A DNA stretch of 64,000 bases from Rhodovulum sulfidophilum DSM 1374 (GCF_001633165.1 NZ_CP015418.1:2108001-2172000); one strand, 5' to 3'. Shown: positions 41,551-50,298, counted from the first letter of the stretch. Made by a program: numbers and translations. Notes: generated from the letters alone by a model not told the origin.

Positions 41551-42515
41551 GCGAAACAGCGATCACAGAATTGGGCGCGCTCTGCCCCGGCGGGCTAGAG
41601 CGCAACGTCGATCTGTCCTCGATCAGCGCTTGGCGTATCGGCGGGCGGGCCGACCTTGTGCTGCGGCCCTCTTCGACCGAAGAAGTCGCCGCCCTGCTGC
41701 GCTGGTTCTCTAGGCACGGGATACGCCCTGCGGTGATAGGACTGACCACTAACATGCTGTTCGACGACGCCGGGCTGCGCGCGCCCTGCATCCAGATTGG
41801 CGGTCGCATGGCTCAGATCGCCTTCGACGGGTCAGAGGTGCGGGCGCAGGCCGGCGCCTGGGTTCCAGGGTTTGCGCGCAAACTGATGCAGGCCGGGCTT
41901 GGCGGGGCCGAGCACACCTGCGGCATCCCTGGCACCCTAGGCGGCCTTGTCTGCATGAACGGCGGCAGCCAGCGCAAGGGAATCGGGTCCAACATCCTTG
42001 CCGTCGACAGTGTAGATTCTATCGGAATGATTCGCCGCCGCGAGGCGGCCGACTGCGGCTTTGCCTACCGCCGGTCCGTTTTTCAAACCAATGGCGAGGT
42101 GATTACCGCCGCCAGCATGCGGTTCGCCCCACGTCCGCACGCCGAGATCCGCTCCGAGATGCGCGCCATATTGGCCGATCGACGGCGCAAATTTCCCCGC
42201 AAGCAACCCAATTGCGGGTCCGTTTTCAAATCCAACCCAGTCATGTACTCCAAAATAGGCCCGCCCGGCGCTGTCATTGAACATTTAGGGTTTAAGGGAC
42301 AACGCATTGGTGGAGCGTTAGTCTCTTCCCGCCATGCGAATTTCATCGTCAACGCCGGTGGAGCACGCGCGAGAGATGTTCTGGAACTAATATCGCGCAT
42401 CACGAATGCAGTTGAGAACGCCACAGGTTACCGAATGGAAGCCGAAGCACTTTTTGTAGGGGTTGATGGTAAGATGTATCCAGCGGACAAGGTTGTTCTG
42501 GAGGTTGTGAAATGA
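41538..42515 (+). CDS. MurB paralogue: UDP-N-acetylenolpyruvoylglucosamine reductase
   Basis: 325 residues. It would reduce the enolpyruvyl group made by the preceding MurA paralogue to a lactyl ether (UDP-MurNAc). FAD-binding parts: ISAWRIGGRADLVLRPSS, IRPAVIGLTTNMLFDDAGLR, AHTCGIPG-type GAEHTCGIPGTLGGLVCMNG. Catalytic residues appear kept: Arg in FAYRRSVFQ, the proton-donor serine in PNCGSVFKSNP and the C-terminal glutamate in YRMEAEALFVG. The NVLF loop reads NMLF. It overlaps murA' by 13 bp. The GC content falls toward its 3' end. Confidence 0.87.
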   Translation: MDRLSETAITELGALCPGGLERNVDLSSISAWRIGGRADLVLRPSSTEEVAALLRWFSRHGIRPAVIGLTTNMLFDDAGLRAPCIQIGGRMAQIAFDGSEVRAQAGAWVPGFARKLMQAGLGGAEHTCGIPGTLGGLVCMNGGSQRKGIGSNILAVDSVDSIGMIRRREAADCGFAYRRSVFQTNGEVITAASMRFAPRPHAEIRSEMRAILADRRRKFPRKQPNCGSVFKSNPVMYSKIGPPGAVIEHLGFKGQRIGGALVSSRHANFIVNAGGARARDVLELISRITNAVENATGYRMEAEALFVGVDGKMYPADKVVLEVVK

Positions 42516-42589
42516 TTATATTTGGCATGCATTGCGGATTGAGCGAAGGGATCAGCCAGATATCCTCCGTGGAGGGATGGTGATGCCTG

Positions 42590-42845
42590 TCGGCTGCAGT
42601 CGTTTTTTCCCGCGCAAGCTGCGCAACATCGGATCCATCTTCTCGGCTCACCCGGTACATTACCCAGACTATGCCCCGCCCAGTACGATCATAGAGGGGC
42701 TTGGATTTAGAAGCTACAGCTTCGGTACAGCAGTCGTGCATACCAATTTAATGGCCAGCGTTGGCACCGCCGAAGGGCGCGACACACTCATCATGAATTG
42801 GAGGCGCTTGGCATTGAAACGTTCACTCCGACAGCAAGAAAAGCG
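42590..42845 (+). pseudogene. Relic of a second MurB-like gene (C-terminal part)
   Basis: An open plus-strand frame encodes SRFFPRKLRNIGSIFSAHPV and then STIIEGLGFRSYSFGTAVVH, which align with the C-terminal domain of the complete MurB paralogue upstream (RKFPRKQPNCGSVFKSNP... and AVIEHLGFKGQRIGGALVSS). The FAD-binding N-terminal domain is missing and the frame runs out into unrelated sequence. It is not a simple copy of the neighbouring gene, because most residues differ; a diverged second gene that later decayed is more likely. Confidence 0.65.
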
Positions 42846-42862
42846 TAGCGCTTTTCGATCTG

Positions 42863-43144
42863 ATGTCGGCGCTGGCCGCAATGTTACCGATCTGCGCTTG
42901 TGATGACGTGCCTATGACGACAGGCGTAAACGGTGATGTGTCAGATCAGGGTCCTAACGGCTTTCAGCTGGCTGAGGGCACAGATTTTACCCGGCCGATA
43001 TTCGGTTCGGGCAATGCAACAGTGGTATCCTCGCTAATGCGCGGCTTTGCTGGACGGGTGGCGCTCGTAGGCGTAACCTCGGAACCAAATCACGTTTTGG
43101 ACAGGTGGACCACTATCGAGGTCTACGGCAACATCTACACATAG
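42863..43144 (+). CDS. Unrecognised small open frame, probably a gene remnant
   Basis: 93 residues beginning MSALAAMLPICACDD and containing NGFQLAEGTDFTRPIFGSGN and AGRVALVGVTSEPNHVLDRW. The last part looks like genuine coding sequence, perhaps the beginning of a glycosyltransferase, but it stops abruptly at 43144 and I cannot name a family. It lies between the MurB relic and an intact glycosyltransferase in a stretch of evident decay. Confidence 0.35.
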   Translation: MSALAAMLPICACDDVPMTTGVNGDVSDQGPNGFQLAEGTDFTRPIFGSGNATVVSSLMRGFAGRVALVGVTSEPNHVLDRWTTIEVYGNIYT

Positions 43145-43277
43145 GCACCGGCAAGACGCACCACCTCGTGACCTGCGGCGCATATCCGGGCCAGCGGATC
43201 CGACATGTCCAGGGTCACTCAAGCCCTGATGTCATAATACATATTTCTCACAACCCATTGTAAAAAAGAAATTTAAC

Positions 43278-44474
43278 GTGGTCCAAACGCAGAGCAAAAT
43301 CCGAGTGCTGGTTGACCTTCTGGACGATATTGGCGGGTCTCCACGGTCTCTCTCCGCACAGATTTCCCAACTCGACAGCAGCGAATTCGCATTCACGATC
43401 ACCGCGAGCACCCTGAGCGACCAGATCAACCGCCTCGCGCCGCCGGGAGCAAAGGTCGTTTGCGCGCCTAGGTTTCCATCGAAAAACCTTTTGGGAATAT
43501 TCACCACTGCGAAGGCGTGGATGAAGATTCTGAAGAGCGAAGCGCCCGATATCATTATTTCAAACCGGGCAAGCCAGTTCCGCTTTCTCTCACCGATCGC
43601 CGCGAAACTCTCGATCCCGCTGCTCATCGTGATTCCCGGGGGAGCTCCCAGAACGGCACAGCTTGCAGCGACCAAAGACCGGACTGCAATCGCCTATAGC
43701 GCCGAGAATGTCGCCCAACTGCTGAAATCCGGCTATCCCGAAGAGAACGTCTTTCTTTGCTCCAACCGGATCAAGCTGGACTGCAGCATGACCACGCCGA
43801 AGCCTGTAGACAACACAGAGCTGAACATCGCGGTCGTCGGCAACCTGAAGCAGACGACACACGCGGGTGTCCGGGATTGTATCCGTTTTTTCTACGAAAA
43901 CGCATCGAGCTCCTGGGCGAACGTGACCGTACATTTTTTCGGACAGAACCTGCTGGACCCCTCTGCCAGTGATTTTGAAAAGGCGATGGCGCCTGAAAAT
44001 CTGGATCGGCCGGAAAATCTCCGCTTTATCAGCCATGGCTGGGTCGACAACATCGAAACAGCCGTCGTTCCCATGGATATCGCTATCGGCAAGGGGCGCA
44101 GTGTCCTTACCAGCTCCATGCTTGAAAAGCCGAGCTTCGTTCTGTCCGAAGATAACGGTGTCATTCCGATTACAACCGAAACCGTTCGGACTCTGCAAAA
44201 GACAAATTTTACCGGACGCCAGTTCGAAACCGATTTCAAGCCGCTGTTGGAGATGATCTCCACAAAGGAAACGCTTCTCGCTGCGCAAGATGAAAACACA
44301 GACGTCGCAAGATACATCAAGGCCCAGTATCTGGTGGAAGGTGCGGGTGAAACGATAAAGATGGCGATCAACAAGGCGCTGGAACCGGGGAACAGGCGCG
44401 GGACAGTGTCTGCGGTTCCCGGACTGCTTCATTCCTATTATTATGCTGTCGCAGACTTTTTCACCCGACGATAA
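43278..44474 (+). CDS. Glycosyltransferase, GT4-like (GT-B fold)
   Basis: 398 residues from GTG 43278. The N-terminal half begins VQTQSKIRVLVDLLDDIGGS and has an acceptor-domain pattern with APDIIISNRASQFRFLSPIA. The C-terminal half starts LNIAVVGNLKQTTHAGVRDC and has VTVHFFGQNLLDP, LRFISHGWVDNIETAVVPMD and IAIGKGRSVLTSSMLEKPSF, the place of the nucleotide-sugar site with a GKGRS/E pattern typical of GT4-like enzymes. Donor and linkage cannot be read from sequence. Lower GC than flanking chromosome. Confidence 0.7.
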   Translation: MVQTQSKIRVLVDLLDDIGGSPRSLSAQISQLDSSEFAFTITASTLSDQINRLAPPGAKVVCAPRFPSKNLLGIFTTAKAWMKILKSEAPDIIISNRASQFRFLSPIAAKLSIPLLIVIPGGAPRTAQLAATKDRTAIAYSAENVAQLLKSGYPEENVFLCSNRIKLDCSMTTPKPVDNTELNIAVVGNLKQTTHAGVRDCIRFFYENASSSWANVTVHFFGQNLLDPSASDFEKAMAPENLDRPENLRFISHGWVDNIETAVVPMDIAIGKGRSVLTSSMLEKPSFVLSEDNGVIPITTETVRTLQKTNFTGRQFETDFKPLLEMISTKETLLAAQDENTDVARYIKAQYLVEGAGETIKMAINKALEPGNRRGTVSAVPGLLHSYYYAVADFFTRR

Positions 44475-45777
44475 CACCGCTTCTATCGATCACGCCCCGA
44501 GAAACCCCACATTTAGAGTTGATGGTCGAATGTTCAGAGCAAATGAAATCAAAGCACGCCTTCGGAGTACCCGAGCCTATGATTATGCGCGGTTTCTAAG
44601 GAATTACAAAAGATACCGCGCCTCGCTCTTTACGCCGGAGAGCGACATGTCGATGACCAAGATCCGCGTGCCGGGTTACCGGCACGTCTTTTGCGGATAT
44701 TATGACCGTTCGCCCTTTCGTCCGGGGCATTCGAACCACGTCCTGCTCCATGCAAATAACGAAAACTCCAGCAGAGAACCCGCGAACCAGAGTGAGACCG
44801 ATCTGCTCTTGTGGGATAGAGAAAAAGAAGAGCTCGTCCTCAAGATAGACTCGACCCTTGCGTGGAACTGGCAACAGGGGTCTCGTCTTTTCTGGTTGGA
44901 CGAGGATCGTCTGATCTACAACAAATACGAGGACGGGAAGATTGGCACCCGAATTTTCAACCTGCACCAGTCCACAACGGAAAAGCTGGAACATCCCGTT
45001 CAGGATGCGACATCCGATTGCTTCGTGTCTCTGAATTATCGCTGCCTGAGCCGATTCCGCAAGGATTACGGATATACCGAAAGCCTTTTGGGGGAGGGGG
45101 ATGACCTGTCTCCCTATCTTTTTGTTCTCGACCATCGAACGAATACGGAACGATTTGTGCGATGGGAGACATTTTCCAATGCAATCGGGGGGGGCGAGAC
45201 GATCCCGCAGGGGTGTCGTTTGAACCATGCCTGTATCTCTCCCGACAGCAACTTCATCGTCTTTTTGTTGCGGTATGGGAGCGGCACTAACGACCAGTCG
45301 ACCAAACATTTCCTGATGCTGCACGACGTCCGGAACGGCACCACAACATGTTTGCTGCGCGACGCGATGGTGAGTCACTATTCGTGGAAAAATGCGCGCG
45401 AGATTATCCTGTGGGGGAAGTTGGACGATGTCCCCGGATACTATCTCGTTGATATTTCGTCGAACGTTCAGCCGGTGACAACGTCATTGCCGGATGGCCA
45501 TCCAAACCTCCTCCGGGAGAACCTGTATATCACGGATACCTACCCGAACGGGAAGCAGCATCGAGAGTTGTACCTTTGCGCATTCGATGGCAGGATTGCG
45601 CGGGTACTGGCGTTGCCTGAACGGCCGAGCCTCGATGTGTCGGCTAGGTGTGATTTTCATCCGTCGGTTTCACAGGATGGGTTGTCCATTCAGTTGGACA
45701 CGAATGTTATGGGCAAGCGCGAAGTGTGGATCTTCAATGATATTGAACGTCATGTTTCTGAAATGGAACAGCCTTGA
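44443..45777 (+). CDS. Beta-propeller-like protein of unknown function in EPS locus
   Basis: 444 residues, or 415 if translation starts at ATG 44530; neither start has a good ribosome site, and the longer form overlaps the preceding gene by 32 bp. No signal peptide is visible. Repeats of the type LNHACISPDSNFIVFLLRYG, YSWKNAREIILWGKL and DFHPSVSQDGLSIQLDTNVM suggest TolB/oligogalacturonate-lyase-like blades, and CGYYDRSPFRPGHSNHVLLH opens the first blade. A YITDTYPNGKQHRELYLCAF segment is also blade-like. It may be a cytoplasmic glycan-handling or scaffold protein; I cannot assign a reaction. Confidence 0.68.
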   Translation: MLSQTFSPDDNTASIDHAPRNPTFRVDGRMFRANEIKARLRSTRAYDYARFLRNYKRYRASLFTPESDMSMTKIRVPGYRHVFCGYYDRSPFRPGHSNHVLLHANNENSSREPANQSETDLLLWDREKEELVLKIDSTLAWNWQQGSRLFWLDEDRLIYNKYEDGKIGTRIFNLHQSTTEKLEHPVQDATSDCFVSLNYRCLSRFRKDYGYTESLLGEGDDLSPYLFVLDHRTNTERFVRWETFSNAIGGGETIPQGCRLNHACISPDSNFIVFLLRYGSGTNDQSTKHFLMLHDVRNGTTTCLLRDAMVSHYSWKNAREIILWGKLDDVPGYYLVDISSNVQPVTTSLPDGHPNLLRENLYITDTYPNGKQHRELYLCAFDGRIARVLALPERPSLDVSARCDFHPSVSQDGLSIQLDTNVMGKREVWIFNDIERHVSEMEQP

Positions 45778-46967
45778 TACTTAGCAGATCAAATACGTCG
45801 TATGACGCCGGGTTTCTGCTTGTCTCTCTTGCGTTTTTCTTCCGCTACGTATTGGACGGTATCGGGCTCGGAATCGTTGGATCGCTGATTCTGCTGATCG
45901 CAACCGTGTTGCTGATGCTGGAAAAGAAAGAGATCATCGTCAGTCAGAGGGTATTTATCTTTCTTTTCATTTCTGGTGTCATTCTTCTGTTCAGCGGCTT
46001 TCATGTCTACGTGCAATACGGGACTCTCAAGTTTTTCGCGCTGGAGGTCATTCGATTTGCGACGTATATTTCTGCGTATATACTTGTCCGAAATGGCAGG
46101 ATTGATTTTTTCAAGATCTATCGGCTATTTTTAATTCTTCTCTGCATTCAGGTGCCGATACTGTTTTTTCAAAAGTTCGGACTGGGCATGGACCGGCCGG
46201 CCGGCACATTGACCAACAACAACCACTTGATGTACCTTACGGGTCTCCTTCTTCTCCTTCAGTTCGGACTGAAGAGGGTTCCTGCTTTTCATTTCGCTCT
46301 TCCCGTTTCGCTGCTTATATTGCTCGGCGGCGTCGGCGGCGCTCTTTTTGCGTCTATTGCGATCTGGATACATATAACAATGGCCGTCGCCATCAGGGGC
46401 AAGGCGAAGGCATTTATTTTTCAAGTGTTAGCTATCGCTATGATGTCAACTGTTGTCTTTGTCCATTGGGACAAAATTGGATACGCTATCGAATCCAATA
46501 CTCCCGAAGTGGTTGCCTCCAGGCTGGAGGCCGGTGATAGATACGGTGGGGGCACGATCGGCGCACGCATTTTCTTCTGGCATTATTTTTCGTCGCAGGT
46601 ATTTTCCGAACCAATGTCGACGGCTATTGGCTTGGGGTCCGGGGCGGCGTCAAACCGATCAACATATTTTGCTGGCTGGGGCTCGCAGGACCCCCATGAT
46701 GAATATGTCAGAGTCCTCACCGATTATGGTTTGATTGGGCTGGGCGTGTTTGTTGCGTTCTGGCTGAGTGTTGTCTTTGGGTTTTTGCGAAGTGCTATAA
46801 AACGAAGGAGCAATGGCGCGCTCCTCGCACATTCTATTGTCTGGTTCTTCCTGATGGGATGCACCATTGCAAATGTGTTCGTTCAGTCGACATTCATGTG
46901 GCTGCTGATCATGCTCTTGCCCTTGATGGTGCGACTTCCGGAGCGAGAGTTCAGACGATTCCTGTAA
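45774..46967 (+). CDS. Wzy-like O-antigen/capsule polymerase or ligase
   Basis: 397 residues with about 11 hydrophobic helices. The large periplasmic loop contains RLEAGDRYGGGTIGARIFFW and then GWGSQDPHDEYVRVLTDYGL followed by IGLG, the HxEYxxxLxxxGxxG pattern of Wzy/WaaL-type proteins. It would join repeat units in the periplasm. The start is TTG 45774, overlapping the propeller stop as TTGA. Codon use is clearly AT-richer (many TTT, ATT, TAT), unlike the host genes, so it was probably acquired. Candidate terminator follows. Confidence 0.8.
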   Translation: MILSRSNTSYDAGFLLVSLAFFFRYVLDGIGLGIVGSLILLIATVLLMLEKKEIIVSQRVFIFLFISGVILLFSGFHVYVQYGTLKFFALEVIRFATYISAYILVRNGRIDFFKIYRLFLILLCIQVPILFFQKFGLGMDRPAGTLTNNNHLMYLTGLLLLLQFGLKRVPAFHFALPVSLLILLGGVGGALFASIAIWIHITMAVAIRGKAKAFIFQVLAIAMMSTVVFVHWDKIGYAIESNTPEVVASRLEAGDRYGGGTIGARIFFWHYFSSQVFSEPMSTAIGLGSGAASNRSTYFAGWGSQDPHDEYVRVLTDYGLIGLGVFVAFWLSVVFGFLRSAIKRRSNGALLAHSIVWFFLMGCTIANVFVQSTFMWLLIMLLPLMVRLPEREFRRFL

Positions 46968-46991
46968 GGGGTCGAGTGGGGCTGAGTGCAG

Positions 46992-47011
46992 AAAACCCCG
47001 TTAAGGGTTTT
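46992..47011 (+). terminator. Hairpin after wzy-like gene
   Basis: AAAACCC and GGGTTTT pair around CGTTAA, 25 bp after the stop at 46967. The stem is AT-rich at the base and ends in TTTT, consistent with an intrinsic, possibly bidirectional terminator. Confidence 0.6.
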
Positions 47012-47074
47012 GGCGGGTTGTTTGGGATTTGAGATTGGCTCTCAGGTCTCGTTCGTTCCGAGATATCGACAGAT

Positions 47075-48153
47075 GGTAGCCTTCCCCCTCCGTCAGGATA
47101 GTTGTCGCCTGGGTTTCAATGGTAAATTGAACCCGACGAGGCGGGCGGAGGAGAGGACGACCTATGGCATACTCGACCGAGCAGAAGGCATCGGTGATCG
47201 CGAAGATGCTTCCCCCCACAACCAGTCGCTGAAACGCTTGTCCGCTGAAGAAGGCATCTCGATCGGGACGCTGTCGCGGTGGCGTTCGGAGGCGCGCGCG
47301 TGGGGCGATTTGCTTCCCGATGGGCAATCAGGACCGGAGGGCTGGTCCTCCGAGGACAAGTTTGCGGCGGCGATCGAGACGGCGGCACTGAACGAGGCCG
47401 AGCTGTCCGAATACTGCCGCCAGAGGGGCCTGTATCCGGAGCAGGTTCGGGTGTGGCGGGAAGCCTGTGCGCGGGCGAATGACTGGGACCGTGCGGCGTC
47501 GCGGCAGATCGCGCAGGAGACCAAGGACGACAGGAAGCGCATCCGTGAATTGGAGCGGGAGCTGGCGCGCAAGGAGAAGGCGCTGGCCGAGGCGGCCGCG
47601 CTGCTCTTGCTGGAAAAAAGGCGGAAGCGATCTGGGGCCGCAGGGCGGGAGAGGACGAATGACCTCTGCCCCTGATCGCAAGGAGATCGTCGCCCTCGTG
47701 AACGAAGCTGTCGGTTCCGGTGCGCGCCAGGCGGCGGCCTGTGCGGTGCTTGGGCTTGATCCGCGAACGCTGCAGCGCTGGCGGGATCCGGCCGGCGGGA
47801 ACCGCGAGGATGGACGCCCCGGTGCCGTACGGCCCGCACCGCGCAACAAGCTGAGCGAGGCGGAGCGCGACCAGATCGTCGCCACCTGCAACGCGCCGGA
47901 GTTCGCGAGCCTGCCGCCGAGCCAGATCGTGCCGCGCCTGGCCGACGAGGGCACATACATCGCCTCGGAATCCAGCATGTACAGGGTGTTGCAGGAGCGC
48001 GGGCAGAACCACCGCTGCGGTCGCGCCCGGCCACCGAGCCGGTCCAAGCCACCTGCGAGCTTCCACGCGAAGGGCCCCTGCGAGGTCTGGTCCAGGGACA
48101 TCACCTGGCTGCCGGGGCCGGTGGCTGGCACCTTATTCTACCTCTATCTCATC
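47075..48153 (+). mobile_element. IS3-family element, right end lost, orfA frame-broken
   Basis: The element contains orfA (from ATG 47164) and the first about 165 codons of orfB. The left end is placed roughly at TGGTAGCCTTCCCCC (47073); the right end is missing because orfB breaks off near 48153 in EPS-region DNA. A partial transposase C-terminus 1.2 kb downstream (49380-49530) may belong to the same or a related element. The IS sits between the polymerase and glycosyltransferase genes. Confidence 0.75.
47164..47662 (+). pseudogene. IS3-family transposase OrfA with frameshift(s)
   Basis: Starts MAYSTEQKASVIAKMLPP, then loses frame in a run of six C (47209-47214), where one more C would restore HNQSLKRLSAEEGISIGTLS and the helix-turn-helix. 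The following frame runs to ELARKEKALAEAAALLLLEK. There, AAAAAAG (about 47616-47622) again requires a -1 step to read KKAEAIWGRREDE and the stop TGA that overlaps orfB. The second site is a textbook -1 slippery heptamer and may be programmed; the first looks like a genuine deletion. Confidence 0.75.
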
Positions 48154-48270
48154 CCCTGGAAGGTTGAACTTTTTTGCTATGGAAGCTTCGGTGCAAGACG
48201 GCGCTATGCGTGTCTTGGGCCTTTGGCTGAGTTTTGTTGGATGAGTATGTCATTTTTTAAGATTTTGTGA
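47659..48270 (+). pseudogene. IS3-family transposase OrfB, truncated
   Basis: Starts MTSAPDRKEIVALVNEAVGS, overlapping the orfA stop, and matches OrfB through YIASESSMYRVLQERGQNHR and VWSRDITWLPGPVAGTLFYL, ending just after the first catalytic aspartate (DITWLP). From about 48153 the frame continues into unrelated residues (PWKVELFCYGSF). The remaining D and E of the DDE triad are absent, so it is inactive. Confidence 0.8.
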
Positions 48271-48320
48271 CGCAGATCTGCGTCTGAGATCAATAGCGGA
48301 AGAAGAAAGGCTATTGTCGC

Positions 48321-49253
48321 ATGCCCGAGGTTACAGTTCTGATCCCTGCCAGGAATGTCGCGGATACTTTGGAGGAATGCCTGACCAGTGTTCTGGCACA
48401 GGATTTTGAAGATTTTGACGTTCTCGTTGTGGATGACGAGTCCACGGACGAGACCCCCGAAATACTGAAGAACATCCAGGATAGAAGATTGAAGGTCTGC
48501 CGGTTCCAGTCCGGTCGGGGCCTGGGCGACACGTTGAACTTTGGCTTTTCGCAGATTGAATCGCCTCTTGTTGCGCGCATGGATGCGGATGATGTCATGC
48601 CGGCCGGGCGTCTTTCATCCCAGGTCGCGTTTCTTCGCAGACATCCAGACTGTGGTGTTGTCGGCGGGCAGATCGATTTCATGTATAACGATCTGTCCAG
48701 AACGGGACCTGTGTTTCCGTTAGAGCACGAAGAAATCGTTCGGGATCTGTATCTTATGCGGTTTTCGGTCTGTCATCCGGCGGCCATGATCAGACGGGAC
48801 GTGTTTGATGCGATTGGTGGGTATCACGTCTTTGGCCCGGGTCAGGACCTGGATTTCTTCATAAGAGCATCGGAAGTGGCGCAGCTTAGGAACCTGCCGG
48901 AAATCGTTCATCACCTGCGGGTGGATCTCAATTCCTATTCTGCATCGAAGGCAAGGGAACGGCTTGTTGCCTACAAATACGCGTTGGAGGCTGCCCGCAG
49001 CCGTTCGAAACTCGGCGAGGATATCGCGTATCTGGACTTCGTCGATCGTGCCGGAACGTCGATTCCACTGGGCGTGGAAGCTGCGTTTTTCGCGGCATCG
49101 TGCAATATGTTCAGAAAGCATTTGATTGCCAAGTTGGAGGGGAGATCGAGCAAGTCGATCTACTTCGTTCTGGCAGCCTTGTCGCGACCGGTCTTTTCGG
49201 CGCGGATGCTCAAAAAGAAGCTGTCGTCAGAGACGGCCAGTCTGAAATCATGA
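48321..49253 (+). CDS. Glycosyltransferase family 2
   Basis: 310 residues. GT-A fold with VTVLIPARNVADTLEECLTS, LVVDDESTDETPEIL, the metal-binding DxD in VARMDADDVMPAGRLSSQVA and the acceptor-side VCHPAAMIRRDVFDAIGGYH and GPGQDLDFFIRASEVA. It transfers a sugar from a nucleotide donor in the cytoplasm during repeat-unit assembly; the specific donor is not evident. The segment before it (48154-48320) is the ragged end of the IS. GC is below that of the chromosome. Confidence 0.88.
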   Translation: MPEVTVLIPARNVADTLEECLTSVLAQDFEDFDVLVVDDESTDETPEILKNIQDRRLKVCRFQSGRGLGDTLNFGFSQIESPLVARMDADDVMPAGRLSSQVAFLRRHPDCGVVGGQIDFMYNDLSRTGPVFPLEHEEIVRDLYLMRFSVCHPAAMIRRDVFDAIGGYHVFGPGQDLDFFIRASEVAQLRNLPEIVHHLRVDLNSYSASKARERLVAYKYALEAARSRSKLGEDIAYLDFVDRAGTSIPLGVEAAFFAASCNMFRKHLIAKLEGRSSKSIYFVLAALSRPVFSARMLKKKLSSETASLKS

Positions 49254-49354
49254 GCAGGTATCGGGATGGATGGAACCGGCATCTGGCGCGATGCCCCTTG
49301 GGCATTTTTTCGACCCGATGCCATTCCGGCTCCTGTATCAGCGGATGCCCTTGA

Positions 49355-49535
49355 GGAATGATCAGCTTCGAAGCGATCTGCGTGCGCGCCTATGGCAACG
49401 TCTCGAGAACCCGCACAGAGCTTGTCCGCGACCTGCTTTTTACAGCATACGGAGACCGCATGCATCGCTGGACGGGAAGAGGCCCGATCAGGCATACCGA
49501 ACCGCCTCTCCGTGCCGAGAGCTATCAAGGGAAGA
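49355..49535 (+). pseudogene. IS3-family OrfB C-terminal relic
   Basis: Between two glycosyltransferase genes, one frame reads ICVRAYGNVSRTRTELVRDL, matching the VYLxAYxxVSxARxxIxRYL part of OrfB. After a one-base frame change at a run of T, the next reads YSIRRPHASLDGKRPDQAYR, the hallmark C-terminal YNxRRPHxSLxGxTPxQAY. The catalytic part is missing. It is a decayed fragment, not a gene. Confidence 0.7.
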
Positions 49536-49539
49536 TTAG

Positions 49540-50298
49540 ATGACGACGGTCGATATTGTTGGATACAATGTATTCTCATCGCCGAAAAGCAAGCTTGCCG
49601 AGGAGCTTGGCGTCTGCCTGAGGAGCGAAGAGCGCCAGTGCAAGTGGTTGGCGTGTCTCAACCCTCACTCCTATACTGTTGCACGTGGTGACACGGGGTT
49701 TGGACAAGCTCTTCAGGCCGCACAGTGGTTGGTTCCGGATGGTGTCGGCGTCGTGATAGCGTCTAAGCTGGTTCGAGGTACGATCAATGAGCGCATCACC
49801 GGTTTCGATGTCTTTGAGAGTGTCATGTCAGACCTCGAAAGGCTCGGTGGCAGCGTGTTTTTTCTGGGCAGTACGGAGCATACCATTAGCTTGATAGGGG
49901 AAAAGCTGGCTTTGGATTATCCGAATGTCCGTCTGGCCGGTGCATATTCCCCGCCCTTCAAGCCTGAATTCAGCCCCCAGGACAACGCAGAGATTATCTC
50001 CGCAGTGGCGGCGTCCGGAGCGGATGTTCTCTGGGTTGGAATGACCGCCCCCAAACAGGAGAAGTGGATCGCAGAGCACAGAGATCAGCTGCCGGTGAAG
50101 TTTGCCGGCGCCATTGGCGCTGTGTTCGACTTCTATACCGGCCAGGTGAAGCGATCTCCGATGATTTTCCAGAAACTTGGCCTTGAATGGTTGCCGCGAC
50201 TGGCGCAACAGCCAAGACGGTTATGGAAACGGATGTTCGTTTCGGCTCCAGTGTTCATCTTTGATGTGCTCTTGTCAGCCTTTCGTCGGCAACCCTGA
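49540..50298 (+). CDS. WecB/TagA/CpsF family glycosyltransferase (GT26)
   Basis: 252 residues. Family motifs are complete: LACLNPHSYTVARGDTGFGQ, WLVPDGVGVVIASKLVRGTI, ERITGFDVFESVM, VFFLGSTEHTISLIGEKL, LWVGMTAPKQEKWIAEHRDQ and AGAIGAVFDFYTGQVKRSP. GT26 enzymes add ManNAcA, ManNAc or related sugars to a lipid-linked acceptor. AAGGGAAG precedes the ATG. Given the GDP-fucose genes downstream, the exact donor is open. Confidence 0.9.
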   Translation: MTTVDIVGYNVFSSPKSKLAEELGVCLRSEERQCKWLACLNPHSYTVARGDTGFGQALQAAQWLVPDGVGVVIASKLVRGTINERITGFDVFESVMSDLERLGGSVFFLGSTEHTISLIGEKLALDYPNVRLAGAYSPPFKPEFSPQDNAEIISAVAASGADVLWVGMTAPKQEKWIAEHRDQLPVKFAGAIGAVFDFYTGQVKRSPMIFQKLGLEWLPRLAQQPRRLWKRMFVSAPVFIFDVLLSAFRRQP

